From NCBI GenBank assembly GCA_023441725.1, contig JAEZNV010000024.1, forward strand, positions 1 through 18,106: DNA of 18,106 bases, written 5' to 3'. How positions within the stretch are numbered: position 1 is the stretch's first letter; every line of letters begins with the position of its first letter. This DNA comes from Actinomycetes bacterium. GTDB lineage: Bacteria > Actinomycetota > Coriobacteriia > Coriobacteriales > Coriobacteriaceae. Both the position numbers and the translations under genes were made by a program. The notes under the pieces were generated by a model, which worked only from the letters and a program-made list of their open reading frames with translations, ran no database searches and had not been told where the DNA came from. Shown here piece by piece: positions 8,464 through 16,053 of the stretch.

Positions 8464-10044
8464 ATGAGTTCCAAACAGGCACTGTGCCCGTTTTGCGGAC
8501 AGCCGGTCGATGAGAGAATGCGTTGCTGCCCGTTTTGCGGGGCGCCGCTGAGTGCGGGTGAGGACGCTGCGGTGGGTGTTGGGTCGCACACTGCCGGCAC
8601 CGTCGAGGCTGCCGATGTTGTCACGCATGCTACTGAGCCGGCCGCCGAGCCGGCCGCGAAGAAGCCTGGCCATCGGTTTGCGAAGACTTCCGCGCCGGCC
8701 GCGAAGCCTGCCGAACAGGCTCCGACGGGGGAGGACGCGCTGTTCTCGCTTGATAACCTGGATGGCGATGCGGGAGTCAACCCCAATGCCTCTGCTGGTA
8801 AGGGCGCTGCGGTCCCGCGCATGACGCCTCATCTGGATAACGCGCGCGCCGCGGTCTGCAAGCCGCTGGCGAAAAAGATCGCGATTGCCGTGGCTGCCGT
8901 GCTGGTTGTTGCGGTGATCGTGGGCGTTGGCGTGGCTTGGAAGGGCGATCAGGATCTTAAGCGCGAGGCGCAGCAGGTCTCGGCCCAAAAGAAGAAGTCC
9001 GAGAGCAAGCTCGACCTTATGGGCGGCGACCGCAAGATTAAGGCGCAAGCCAAGGCGGGCCTGGGCGGCGACGCGATGGTGTGCGACGGCTCGTATCTGT
9101 ATTGGGCGGATGGCTCGCATATCCTGGCGCGCAAGGCTTCGGGCGCCAAAGCCGTGGATGCGACCGTGCTTACCAAGACCACTGCGAAGCACCTGAACGT
9201 TTGCGACGGCGATCTGTATTATGCGGACGGTGCCAGCGTCATGAAGATTGAGGGCGTTGCCGAGTGCGCCAAGAAGGCGGGCGGCAAGGACAAGTCCAAG
9301 GTCAAGGTCAAGACGGTGGCGACACTCGAGGGCGATGTTGAGGGACTTGTCGTGCGCGATGGCGCTGCCGCTGCCATGACGCTCAAGGACGGCAAGGCCT
9401 GTGTGTGGCGTCTCGACAAGGACGCGGCGCACCTGGTGGCCGCCCAGCCGGCATCGAGCGCCTGGCTGTTTGCCGATGACACCCATTGCGATGTGGTCGT
9501 TGCCACCGATACGGGTTGGACCGTGTGCGAGGCGACGCTTGCCGACGTTTCGTCTGCTGCGGAGATTACGCTTGAGCAGGAGAATGCCGAGGCTGAGGCA
9601 GAGCATCCGCAAGAGACGCACGGTCCCTTTGGTTCGTACGTTGCCGGCTCCGAGCAGCTTAAGAATGCCTTCTTTGGCGAGGGCACGCTCTATGCCGTGC
9701 TGACGGGCACCGATGGGCACGCCACGCTTTCGCGCTGCACCCAGGGCGGTACGTTTAGCTCGTTTGACAGCTATGCCGATGCGGGCCGCCTGTGGGCCAA
9801 TAGCCACGGTTGCGCGCTCGTGCTCTCGGGAGGCGAGCTCGGTTGGATTGACGCGAGTTCGGGCCTTTCGAGTGACTACGACAAGGTTGCCGACAAGGCC
9901 GGACTCGACCTCGATCCTTCAACCTCGGCGTTGTGGCTCAACGGCACGACGCTCTTCGTGGCAGATAATAGTGGCAAGTCTTCTACGCTTTGGGTGCTCG
10001 ACACCTCGGCCGAGAACCCCAAGCTCGTCAAGATCGCACAATAA
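8464..10044 (+). CDS. Zinc-ribbon membrane protein with beta-propeller-like ectodomain
   Basis: 526 residues; RBS AGGAAAGGA (8448-8456). The N-terminus carries two CxxC pairs, CPFC (8-11) and CPFC (22-25), a zinc ribbon of the zinc_ribbon_2/DZR type. A low-complexity Ala/Pro/Glu linker follows (about 30-130), then one transmembrane helix (about 137-159). The ectodomain of about 365 residues shows internal repeats of the kind GSYLYWADGSHILARKASG and GDLYYADGASVMKIEG, resembling blades of the DUF5050/LDL-receptor-like beta-propeller. That fold is an inference from pattern, not a search. Charge distribution suggests the zinc ribbon is cytosolic. It is the first of six zinc-ribbon genes in a row and the only one directly preceded by a terminator-like hairpin. 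Function unknown; a surface sensor or binding protein is plausible. Confidence 0.85.
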   Translation: MSSKQALCPFCGQPVDERMRCCPFCGAPLSAGEDAAVGVGSHTAGTVEAADVVTHATEPAAEPAAKKPGHRFAKTSAPAAKPAEQAPTGEDALFSLDNLDGDAGVNPNASAGKGAAVPRMTPHLDNARAAVCKPLAKKIAIAVAAVLVVAVIVGVGVAWKGDQDLKREAQQVSAQKKKSESKLDLMGGDRKIKAQAKAGLGGDAMVCDGSYLYWADGSHILARKASGAKAVDATVLTKTTAKHLNVCDGDLYYADGASVMKIEGVAECAKKAGGKDKSKVKVKTVATLEGDVEGLVVRDGAAAAMTLKDGKACVWRLDKDAAHLVAAQPASSAWLFADDTHCDVVVATDTGWTVCEATLADVSSAAEITLEQENAEAEAEHPQETHGPFGSYVAGSEQLKNAFFGEGTLYAVLTGTDGHATLSRCTQGGTFSSFDSYADAGRLWANSHGCALVLSGGELGWIDASSGLSSDYDKVADKAGLDLDPSTSALWLNGTTLFVADNSGKSSTLWVLDTSAENPKLVKIAQ

Positions 10045-10057
10045 GGCGCCTGGCGCC
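10045..10057 (+). other. Short GGCGCC inverted repeat beside an RBS
   Basis: GGCGCC-T-GGCGCC immediately follows the stop of the 8464 gene. It can form a 5-bp hairpin with a 3-nt loop that ends directly against the GGAAAGGA RBS of the FHA gene at 10072. It could affect translation of that gene. It has no T-run, so it is not a typical terminator. Confidence 0.4.
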
Positions 10058-10071
10058 GGAAAGGACCCATC

Positions 10072-10995
10072 ATGTTTTGTGGTCACTGCGGATACAACAA
10101 CCCCAATACCAGCAAGTTTTGCTTAAAGTGCGGCTCTGAGCTTGCCAAGTACATGCCCGGTGGCGCCTCTGCCGCCGCGGCCACGCTTCGTACTCCTGCT
10201 CAGCAGCAGCGCCCCGTGCAGGCGCCTGGTGCGCAGACGGGCATGGGCGCTCAGCGCCCCGCTGCGGCTCCGATGCCGCAGACGGCTCGTCCTGGCGTGG
10301 CGCCTATGGCACGGCCCCAGATGCCGCAAGCTGGTCGTCCTGCTGCCGGTATGGCTCCTCAGCAGCCGGTGCAGCGTCCCGCCCGTACTTCGCACAACCG
10401 TCCGTCCAACATCCCGGACGCCGGCCCTGCCGTGCGTCCCGGCTCGCATCCCGCTGCTGCCCCTACGGCCGCTCCTGCCGGCGCCAACGGTAACGTGGTG
10501 ATCCCTCGTGGCCCCGCGGCTGGCGCTAATCAGCCGGCTGCCGGCTACAACCAGCCGGCTGCCGGCTACAACCAGCCCAACGCGGTCTACAACCGTCCCA
10601 GCACGGGCGTGACGGTGCTCGACGATCTCATGGCGTCCTCGGATCATCCGTCGTCCTCGGAGCTGCCCCGCATCGCCTCCGATGTGCCGCGTTCTGCCTA
10701 TGGTCCGCGTATGGCACTGATCCGCGAGCGCGGAACCCGCTATGACATTACCGAGTTCCCCGCCACGGTGGGCAAGGGCTCGGCGGCAAATGTCCGCATC
10801 GAGGGCAACACGGCTATTTCGCGCGTGCACTTGCTGGTGCGCTACACGGGCCAATGCTTTGCCGTGGAGGACAAGAACTCTACCAACGGCACGTGCATCA
10901 ACGGCAACCGTCTGGAGCCCGGCGAGCTCGTCAAGCTCAAGAACGGCGATAAGCTCAAGATGGGCAATGAGGTCTTTACGGTCGAGATTCGTTAA
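10072..10995 (+). CDS. Zinc-ribbon plus FHA-domain adaptor protein
   Basis: 307 residues; RBS GGAAAGGA (10057-10064). The start codon leads straight into the zinc ribbon, with CGHC at residues 3-6 and CLKC at 17-20. Residues about 30-190 are a Pro/Ala/Gln-rich disordered linker that includes a tandem AGYNQPA repeat. The FHA domain spans about 215-307 with GKGSAANV (234-241), SRVH (250-253) and NSTNGTCINGN (269-279). No signal or membrane segment is seen, so it should be cytosolic. Just before the FHA domain lies STGVTVLDD (177-185), a T-x-x-D/L-type motif like the TGVL motif elsewhere in the locus. By family knowledge the FHA domain binds phosphothreonine. I infer that it links the kinase module to the zinc-ribbon proteins. 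A self-binding switch as in GarA/OdhI is possible. Confidence 0.92.
   Translation: MFCGHCGYNNPNTSKFCLKCGSELAKYMPGGASAAAATLRTPAQQQRPVQAPGAQTGMGAQRPAAAPMPQTARPGVAPMARPQMPQAGRPAAGMAPQQPVQRPARTSHNRPSNIPDAGPAVRPGSHPAAAPTAAPAGANGNVVIPRGPAAGANQPAAGYNQPAAGYNQPNAVYNRPSTGVTVLDDLMASSDHPSSSELPRIASDVPRSAYGPRMALIRERGTRYDITEFPATVGKGSAANVRIEGNTAISRVHLLVRYTGQCFAVEDKNSTNGTCINGNRLEPGELVKLKNGDKLKMGNEVFTVEIR
10519..10578 (+). repeat. 21-bp tandem repeat in FHA-adaptor linker
   Basis: Two 21-bp copies (10537-10557 and 10558-10578) differ only in the last base. A degenerate 18-nt copy (10519-10536) precedes them. They encode AAGYNQP units in the linker between the zinc ribbon and the FHA domain. The near identity suggests recent slippage. 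Confidence 0.85.
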
Positions 10996-11032
10996 CAGAT
11001 AACGATCTGTACCAGGCAAAACGTTGTAGACG

Positions 11033-11063
11033 AGCGACGGCAGGTAAAAAACTTGCCGTCGCT
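11033..11063 (+). terminator. Intrinsic terminator after FHA adaptor gene
   Basis: A 13-bp stem (11033-11045 with 11051-11063, one G-U pair) closes an A5 loop and is followed by TTCC. It ends the run of genes through 10995. The T-tract is short, so efficiency is uncertain. The next unit's promoter palindrome begins only 7 nt later. Confidence 0.75.
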
Positions 11064-11069
11064 TTCCAT

Positions 11070-11105
11070 GTTGCGCAACAACTTTCGAGTTTTTGGACGG
11101 ATGAT
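11070..11105 (+). promoter_or_regulatory. GTTGCGCAAC palindrome and -10-like hexamer (copy 1)
   Basis: A perfect 10-nt palindrome GTTGCGCAAC at 11070-11079 is followed after 20 nt by GATGAT (11100-11105) as the candidate -10; GATTCT at 11103 is an alternative. It lies between the preceding terminator and the zinc-ribbon gene at 11176. The same palindrome sits in front of three other genes here. The next bases, AACTTT, are shared with the copy at 15989-15998 read on the minus strand. Confidence 0.6.
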
Positions 11106-11175
11106 TCTAACTGTCAAAGGTGAACGAGCGGACGCGGTATCGAGCCCGGCCGCTCCCTTAAGAAAGGGGAATGAA

Positions 11176-12078
11176 ATGTTCTGTCCTCATTGTGGAGCCC
11201 AGCAGCCCGATGGCGCCGTCTTCTGCGGTAACTGCGGTCAGTCTATGGTTGGTGCTTCTTCTGCGCCGCAGCCGGCTCCTGCCCGTCAGGCTCCTGCTCC
11301 GCAGCAGCCCGTTGCCGCGCCCGCACCTGCACCCGCCGCGCATCACGGGCTTGGCAGCTCCGGTTCCAACTTCCAGGGTACACTGTCGGCGGCGACGGGC
11401 TTTGGCAAGCGTTCCCTCGCCATGCTTGGCGGCGCCGTGGCATCGTTCGTCTGCATGTTCCAGCCGTGGGTCGCGCTGCCGTTTGCCGACAAGGGCCTCG
11501 ACTATGCCCTGCAGCAGGCTGCGAGCGGCTCGAGCACCGCTATGATCGAGCAGCAGCTGGGCGGCGCCTTCAAGGCATTCATCAACACCTCGTTCGATAT
11601 GCCGCACGTCTTTAGCCTTTCCGGTAGCCTGCGTGGTATCGCATCGGCGGCCAATACCTATATTACGCAGATGTCGAGCTATGCCGATCTTCCGGCACTG
11701 CAGCAGGCCCAGAGCGCCGTGGGCTCCATTAACCTGGCGGCCAACGTCCTCACCATCTTCTTTGTGCTGTGGATTGCCTGCCTGGCTGCATTGATTGCCG
11801 GCGTCGTCCTCAAGTTCGTCAAGAAGAACGACGTCGTTCTGATTGCCGCTTTTGGCGCCACTGCCGCCATTTCGCTGGTCTGCGTGATCGCGTCCTTTGT
11901 CGTTAATGGTCAGATCGAGAGCAACCTGGTTTCGGCTTTTACCTCGATGGGTAGCAGCAGCACGGCCGGAATCATCGCGTCCATCAAGCCGTTTATCCAG
12001 CCTGCATTCGGCGCCATCCTCACGCTCATCTTTTCGGCTGCCGGCCTGGTGTGCTCCTTTGTCCTCAAGGAGGACTAA
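11176..12078 (+). CDS. Zinc-ribbon protein with four transmembrane helices
   Basis: 300 residues from ATG 11176, chosen because it has a near-ideal RBS (AGAAAGGGGA, 11161-11170) and puts CPHC at residues 3-6, as in its paralogues. The in-frame ATG at 11053 lies inside the terminator and upstream of the promoter. The second pair, CGNC, is at 17-20. A Pro/Ala/Gln linker (about 27-56) leads to a membrane domain with helices at about 80-102, 186-215, 220-244 and 268-296. Between helices 1 and 2 is a loop of about 80 residues. I do not recognise the membrane domain; its hydrophobic segments are rich in Ala, Ile, Val and Leu and carry no obvious transporter motif. It appears to be its own transcription unit, bounded by terminators at 11033 and 12138. 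Confidence 0.85.
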   Translation: MFCPHCGAQQPDGAVFCGNCGQSMVGASSAPQPAPARQAPAPQQPVAAPAPAPAAHHGLGSSGSNFQGTLSAATGFGKRSLAMLGGAVASFVCMFQPWVALPFADKGLDYALQQAASGSSTAMIEQQLGGAFKAFINTSFDMPHVFSLSGSLRGIASAANTYITQMSSYADLPALQQAQSAVGSINLAANVLTIFFVLWIACLAALIAGVVLKFVKKNDVVLIAAFGATAAISLVCVIASFVVNGQIESNLVSAFTSMGSSSTAGIIASIKPFIQPAFGAILTLIFSAAGLVCSFVLKED

Positions 12079-12137
12079 TTTCGTCGATACGCCTGCTGGC
12101 GGGCTAGACTCGGCCCCGCTTACGGGAGACTATCGTA

Positions 12138-12166
12138 GGCCCTGCGGATCTTCCGCGGGGCCTTTT
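12138..12166 (+). terminator. Intrinsic terminator after four-helix zinc-ribbon gene
   Basis: A 10-bp GC-rich stem (12138-12147 with 12153-12162, one G-U pair) has loop ATCTT and is followed by T4 (12163-12166). It lies 59 bases after the stop at 12078. Between stop and hairpin I see nothing else of note. Confidence 0.88.
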
Positions 12167-12183
12167 GCTATGAGGTGGCAATT

Positions 12184-12219
12184 GTTGCGCAACGTTGTGG
12201 ACGGAGCGCGGGTTACACT
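12184..12219 (+). promoter_or_regulatory. GTTGCGCAAC palindrome and -10 TACACT (copy 2)
   Basis: The palindrome at 12184-12193 is followed, after exactly 20 nt, by TACACT (12214-12219), a good -10 hexamer. No standard -35 lies 17 nt upstream of it, so the palindrome may take the place of the -35 contact through an activator. It lies after the terminator at 12138 and gives a leader of roughly 27 nt to the ATG at 12253. Confidence 0.65.
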
Positions 12220-12252
12220 CTGGGTAACGGAATTGTTGTAAGGGAGAACCTT

Positions 12253-13467
12253 ATGTTTTGCACTAAATGCGGTTCGTACGTGCCCGATGGCCAGCACTTC
12301 TGCACCAGCTGCGGCGCCCCTATGGAGGAGTTTGGGCCTACCGGTGACGTCCCGGCGCAGCCGACGTACCAGCAGCCCGGTCAGACGCAACAGGGCTATG
12401 GGCAGCCGGCTTCTGTAACGGGCGCCAGCGACTTGCCGCCCTATATGCCGCCGGTCGACGAGCCGGGTGTCTGCGACATGGGTGCAGGCGGTCCTGGTCC
12501 GCAGCGGCCCAAGAAGAACGGCAAGAAGGCTGCGCTGATTACGGTTGGTGTGCTGGCGGCTATCCTTGCGGGTGGCGGCGCCGGCTATTACTTTGGCGTG
12601 TATCGCCCACAGCAGGCCGAGATTGAGCGTATCGAAAAGAAGAAGGAAGAAGAGGCCGTCAAGCACTCCAAGCACCCGGTGCGCATCACGGCGACCGGCA
12701 TGCAGTGGGATACCGATACCGGCGCCACCAAGCTGCCGGTGCACGTGACGGGAACCGACGTTGACGGCAAGGACGTGGATACGGTCTTTTATGTCGACAG
12801 CGAGGGCAACGGTATCAAGCTCATGCAGGGCAACTACAGCCTTGCAGTGGCCGCGTCGCCCTTGGGCGCCGATGGCGAGATTTGGGACGTACCCAACGTT
12901 TCGGTGAGCATTAAGCTGGGTGACGCGCTCAAGAAGGGCGAGAAGCTCGACCTGCGCGAGAATGCCAAGTTTGAGCTCGGCGATCCGATCAATGCCGTGG
13001 ATGTTGAGCCCGGCGAGATCACCATGGCGCAGAATTACGCGCGCCAGGGTGGCTGCGACGACAAGGACGAGGCCGATCGTCTGGCGGGCTTGGCTTCTTC
13101 GGCGCGCAACGGCGCGGTCGCGAGCTATAACGCGGCCGTCTCGGAGGCGAGCCGCAAGAGCCGCACCTACGACGGCGACGTGTTTACGTTCGAAGTTCCC
13201 GAGGACTGGGGGAGCGACTGGGACGTAAAGACCTCGCAGGGCACGTACAGTGGCGTCAAGAACGGTTTGTGGGTCGATTACACGATTGTCCACGATGGCT
13301 ACACGGTGGGAACGCTGATGATCTCCAACCACTTCAGCTCGGGGTTTAACACGATCGGGAAGACGAACAACGTGGGTAAATCGACCAATCTGTGGCTTGG
13401 GTCGTACGATTCACTTTCGGGCGACTCCGATTGGGAGTACATCATCGATTCGATCTACATTAAATAG
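12253..13467 (+). CDS. Zinc-ribbon single-pass membrane protein
   Basis: 404 residues. The start at 12253 follows TAAGGGAGAA and puts CTKC at residues 3-6 and CTSC at 17-20. An in-frame ATG at 12175 lies upstream of the promoter and is unlikely. After a Gln/Pro/Gly linker there is one transmembrane helix (about 92-115), then a charged coiled segment (QQAEIERIEKKKEEEAV, about 120-136). Two ectodomain parts follow: a probable beta-rich region (about 143-250) and a C-terminal region from about 304 that begins YDGDVFTFEVPEDWGSDW, resembling a small secreted domain common in Coriobacteria/Firmicutes lipoproteins. Function is unknown. It converges on the minus-strand zinc-ribbon gene and shares a two-way terminator with it. 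Confidence 0.85.
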   Translation: MFCTKCGSYVPDGQHFCTSCGAPMEEFGPTGDVPAQPTYQQPGQTQQGYGQPASVTGASDLPPYMPPVDEPGVCDMGAGGPGPQRPKKNGKKAALITVGVLAAILAGGGAGYYFGVYRPQQAEIERIEKKKEEEAVKHSKHPVRITATGMQWDTDTGATKLPVHVTGTDVDGKDVDTVFYVDSEGNGIKLMQGNYSLAVAASPLGADGEIWDVPNVSVSIKLGDALKKGEKLDLRENAKFELGDPINAVDVEPGEITMAQNYARQGGCDDKDEADRLAGLASSARNGAVASYNAAVSEASRKSRTYDGDVFTFEVPEDWGSDWDVKTSQGTYSGVKNGLWVDYTIVHDGYTVGTLMISNHFSSGFNTIGKTNNVGKSTNLWLGSYDSLSGDSDWEYIIDSIYIK

Positions 13468-13481
13468 TTTCGCTTACAAGA

Positions 13482-13516
13482 AAGTGCCCCGTTTCCCTGG
13501 TGGAAACGGGGCACTT
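13482..13516. terminator. Bidirectional terminator between convergent genes
   Basis: A perfect 15-bp inverted repeat (13482-13496 with 13502-13516) surrounds a 5-nt loop. Pyrimidine-rich tracts follow on both strands: CTTTG on the + strand and TCTTG on the - strand. It sits between the stops at 13467 and 13547 and should serve both genes. Confidence 0.88.
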
Positions 13517-13546
13517 CTTTGTGCAATGAGACTGTGGCGCCAGGCG

Positions 13547-15919
13547 CTACTCGTCGACGTCGGTGAACTCGGTGGGCGGTACGGAGTCCGTGGAGTCGTC
13601 GTAGCTGTCGTCGTAGTCGCTGGAATCGTCGTAGCTGTCGTCGTAGTCGGAGTCGTAGTCATCGTCAGAGTCGTCGTAGCTGGACGACTTGCTGGAGCTG
13701 CTCGACTTGCTCGACTTTTTGCTGGAGCTCGACTTGCTGCTGGACGAGTCAGTCGACTTGCTGTTGTTCGCGTCAGCATCGGTATCGGTGCCGCTGATCT
13801 TGGTGGTGAGCGCCATGAGCGTTTGCTCGACGGTATCGACCGTGTTATTGAGGTTGAGCTTGGAGGTGTCGATGGCGCCCTCTGGGGCAGAGGCGTCCTG
13901 GTCCTCCAGGTTGTCGCTGTAGCCCTTGATGAGGAAGGCGCTCTGGTAGTTAAAGTTGTCGCCGTGGAGCTCGCCCTCGGCGGCCTTAAACTCAGTGCCG
14001 TCGTAGGTGAAATACTTGTACTCGGCATCGTCGTCAACGAGCACGGCCGTGTCGTCGGACATGAGCTGGGTCAGATAGACGTGATTGCTCGAGTCGCCGA
14101 TCATGGTCTTAAATGTTACAAAGACGTAGCCGCCGTTGGACGCCTCCGGTGAGCCGCTGTAGAGATTGACGACCTTCTTGCCGTTGTAGCCCCACACGTC
14201 GAGGACGTAATCGCCATTCGAAAGGCGCGTCTTCTTGTTGAAGGACTTTGCCTTGGTCTTGGAGTGAACGGTCACGAGTTCCTCGAGTCCGTCGCCGTTA
14301 AAGTCGACAAGCATGGCAAACTGGACGCCGCTAATCTGGTAGTCGCTCGTGCCGGTCGAGACAAGCTCGGGCTCGCCGTACTTTTTGATCAGGCTGTTGA
14401 GTTTGCTCTTGTAAGCCGTGCAGGCCGCCTTGTACGTCGCGTCGTCAATCGTGGCGGGCGCGGTGGTGTTCGTGGTGTCCTTGGACGTGTCGGTCTTCTT
14501 GTCCGTCTTCTTGTCGGACTTGCTGGGCTTGGAGCTGCTCGTGCTGTCGTTCGACGTGCTGGAATCGTCCTCGGTCGTGGAGTCGTCCTTGCTGGCGTCG
14601 TCCTTGGAGGTCGTGTCCGAGGAACTGCCGTTGTCCGTGCTGGTAGAGGCGTCGTCGTCCTTCTTGGGGGTGTTGACGGTCACGCTCTCGGCAGGCTTCT
14701 CGGCGCTGGTGTCGTCCTTCTTAACCACGGTGGTGTTGAAGTTTTGGACCGTATTGCCCTTGGTGTCCTCGATCTTGCAGCTGTAGTCGCCGGGCTTGAC
14801 CTTGCCAAAGTCGCCGATCGTAAAGCCGTCGTCGCCCTTGACCTTAATCTTGTAGCTCTTGCCGCCGTTCTTGGGCGTGAGGGTCGCGGTGTAGCTGTGG
14901 ATCACGCGGTCCTTCTTTTTGGGCAGGACCTTGGTGTCGACGGTGCACACGACGGCGTCCTGGCTGCCCGAGGTGATCTCGACGGCGTTGGCGTTGGGCG
15001 TGAGCAGCAGGATGGCTGCCACGGCGGCGCCGGCGGCGACCAGACCAAGGCCCGCGAAGACCGGCCAGCGGCGCTTCTTTTGTTGCGGCTGCTGGGGCAT
15101 GGGCATCTGCGGTTGGGGCTGCGGCTGCGGAATAGGTGCCGCCTGCATGGTGGTGTCGGTCATCTGCTGCTGCGGCAGGTCGACGACGGTGGCGCCGGCC
15201 GTGGGGTGTGCCACGCCGAGCGACTCCATGGCCTCGGCGGTCGCCTGGGCATCCTCGTCGAACTCGGCGATGGTGGTGGGGTCGTCGTTGACGTTGACGA
15301 GCGCAGTGGGGTCGTCGGCGACGGCCGCGGGCTCGGCTGCATCGTCGCCGGGGAAGGCGACGGCGACGGCTGCGTTGTCGTCGGTCTCGAAGATCTCGTT
15401 GGCCTCGGCGGCGTCAACGGGCGCGGCGTCGTCGATGACGACGGGCTCGGCGGCCGGCTCGGGGTCGGTTGCGGGCTGCGGCTCGGCGGTTTGCTCGTCC
15501 GAGGGCTCAGTTGCGGGCTCAACGGCATCGAGCGTGACGACCGTCTCACCGGGGTCGGTCTGATCGGCTTGTGGCTCGGCGGTGTCTGTCGGGGCGTCCG
15601 ACTCCGGGTCTGCGGCGTCGAGGGTCACCACGGTCTCACCGGGATCTGCATCGACAGCATCCAACGTGACGACCGTCTCGCCGGGGTCGGTGACAGTCTC
15701 GGGTGCAGGTGCGGGCTCGGACGTCGGCTCAACGGCGTCGAGCGTAACGACGGTCTCGCCCGGATCAACGGCGGGCGCCTCGGCGGGTGCAGGTTCAGCA
15801 GTCTGTGTCTCGGCGGGCGCCGGAGCCTGGGTTGCTGCCTTGGGCGCTACGGACGCTCCGCAATTGGTGCAAAAGCGCGCGTCGTCAGGCAGCTTCGTTC
15901 CGCATTGCGTGCAAAACAT
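13547..15919 (-). CDS. Zinc-ribbon membrane protein with four GETVVTLDA repeats
   Basis: 790 residues on the minus strand. The start at 15919 has RBS AGAAGGGAG and puts CTQC at residues 3-6 and CTNC at 17-20; the 50 codons upstream run through the promoter. The cytosolic part (1-283) is acidic and Pro/Ala-rich and carries DPGETVVTLDA four times (52-62, 78-88, 92-102, 122-132), plus DDPTALV and DDPTTIAEF. One transmembrane helix lies at about 285-307. Outside are a small beta-rich domain (about 310-400), a Ser/Thr/Asp/Lys linker (403-490), and a domain with VDFNGDGLEEL (538-548), a calcium-loop motif like those of FG-GAP/VCBS repeats. The tail (about 718-787) is almost only Ser, Lys, Asp and Tyr. 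No LPxTG is seen. Probable surface protein with a phospho-regulated cytosolic arm. Confidence 0.88.
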   Translation of the reverse strand: MFCTQCGTKLPDDARFCTNCGASVAPKAATQAPAPAETQTAEPAPAEAPAVDPGETVVTLDAVEPTSEPAPAPETVTDPGETVVTLDAVDADPGETVVTLDAADPESDAPTDTAEPQADQTDPGETVVTLDAVEPATEPSDEQTAEPQPATDPEPAAEPVVIDDAAPVDAAEANEIFETDDNAAVAVAFPGDDAAEPAAVADDPTALVNVNDDPTTIAEFDEDAQATAEAMESLGVAHPTAGATVVDLPQQQMTDTTMQAAPIPQPQPQPQMPMPQQPQQKKRRWPVFAGLGLVAAGAAVAAILLLTPNANAVEITSGSQDAVVCTVDTKVLPKKKDRVIHSYTATLTPKNGGKSYKIKVKGDDGFTIGDFGKVKPGDYSCKIEDTKGNTVQNFNTTVVKKDDTSAEKPAESVTVNTPKKDDDASTSTDNGSSSDTTSKDDASKDDSTTEDDSSTSNDSTSSSKPSKSDKKTDKKTDTSKDTTNTTAPATIDDATYKAACTAYKSKLNSLIKKYGEPELVSTGTSDYQISGVQFAMLVDFNGDGLEELVTVHSKTKAKSFNKKTRLSNGDYVLDVWGYNGKKVVNLYSGSPEASNGGYVFVTFKTMIGDSSNHVYLTQLMSDDTAVLVDDDAEYKYFTYDGTEFKAAEGELHGDNFNYQSAFLIKGYSDNLEDQDASAPEGAIDTSKLNLNNTVDTVEQTLMALTTKISGTDTDADANNSKSTDSSSSKSSSSKKSSKSSSSSKSSSYDDSDDDYDSDYDDSYDDSSDYDDSYDDSTDSVPPTEFTDVDE
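13559..13768 (-). repeat. Low-complexity Ser/Lys then Asp/Tyr/Ser C-terminal tail
   Basis: It encodes a Ser-Lys run followed by repeated DDSYDDS-type units near the C-terminus of the minus-strand zinc-ribbon protein. Codons are mostly TCG, AGC and GAC with short repeat spacing, a composition prone to length change. The part is predicted extracellular and disordered. Confidence 0.85.
15524..15766 (-). repeat. Four copies of the DPGETVVTLDA coding motif
   Basis: 11-residue copies at 15734-15766, 15656-15688, 15614-15646 and 15524-15556 encode DPGETVVTLDA in the cytosolic region. Spacing is irregular (26, 14 and 30 residues between starts), unlike the strict 14-residue array at 3800-4160. Each copy holds two threonines. 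Confidence 0.88.
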
Positions 15920-15961
15920 AAGGTGAGCTCCCTTCTTTTGATGGTTCTTGCGTTCGAATCT

Positions 15962-15998
15962 ATGGTACCTGCGGTATAGGACAAAGTTGTTGCGCAAC
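15962..15998 (-). promoter_or_regulatory. GTTGCGCAAC palindrome and -10 TACCAT (copy 3)
   Basis: The palindrome is at 15989-15998. Reading the minus strand, 21 nt lead to TACCAT (15967 down to 15962) as the -10. A leader of about 36 nt then runs to the ATG at 15919. The bases next to the palindrome, AACTTT, match copy 1. Confidence 0.6.
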
Positions 15999-16053
15999 AC
16001 TGCGAAAAACCTTGCGACGGCGCCAATAGTGATGTTCGTGTGTACGGATTTCG

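Noticed and set aside
8446..9807. 453-residue minus-strand open frame
   Set aside because: Shadow of the 8464 gene; Arg/Leu/His-rich with no domain and no RBS.
10995..11012. Degenerate copy of the 15-nt arm (ACAGAT-AACG-ATCTGT with CGATCTGTA)
   Set aside because: Only nine consecutive bases match the arm and the spacing is wrong. Probably chance or a small hairpin after the stop codon.
11053..11175. Upstream in-frame starts for the zinc-ribbon genes (11053, 12175, 16468, and 16069 on the minus strand)
   Set aside because: Most run through the promoter or terminator elements, and all lack a good RBS. The chosen starts have strong RBSs and align the zinc ribbon at residue 3 in each paralogue.
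14264..15979. 571-residue plus-strand open frame
   Set aside because: Antisense to the zinc-ribbon gene at 13547-15919, and its Gly/Val/Leu/Arg composition reflects the complement of Asp/Thr/Ala codons. The minus frame has a zinc ribbon, RBS and terminator.
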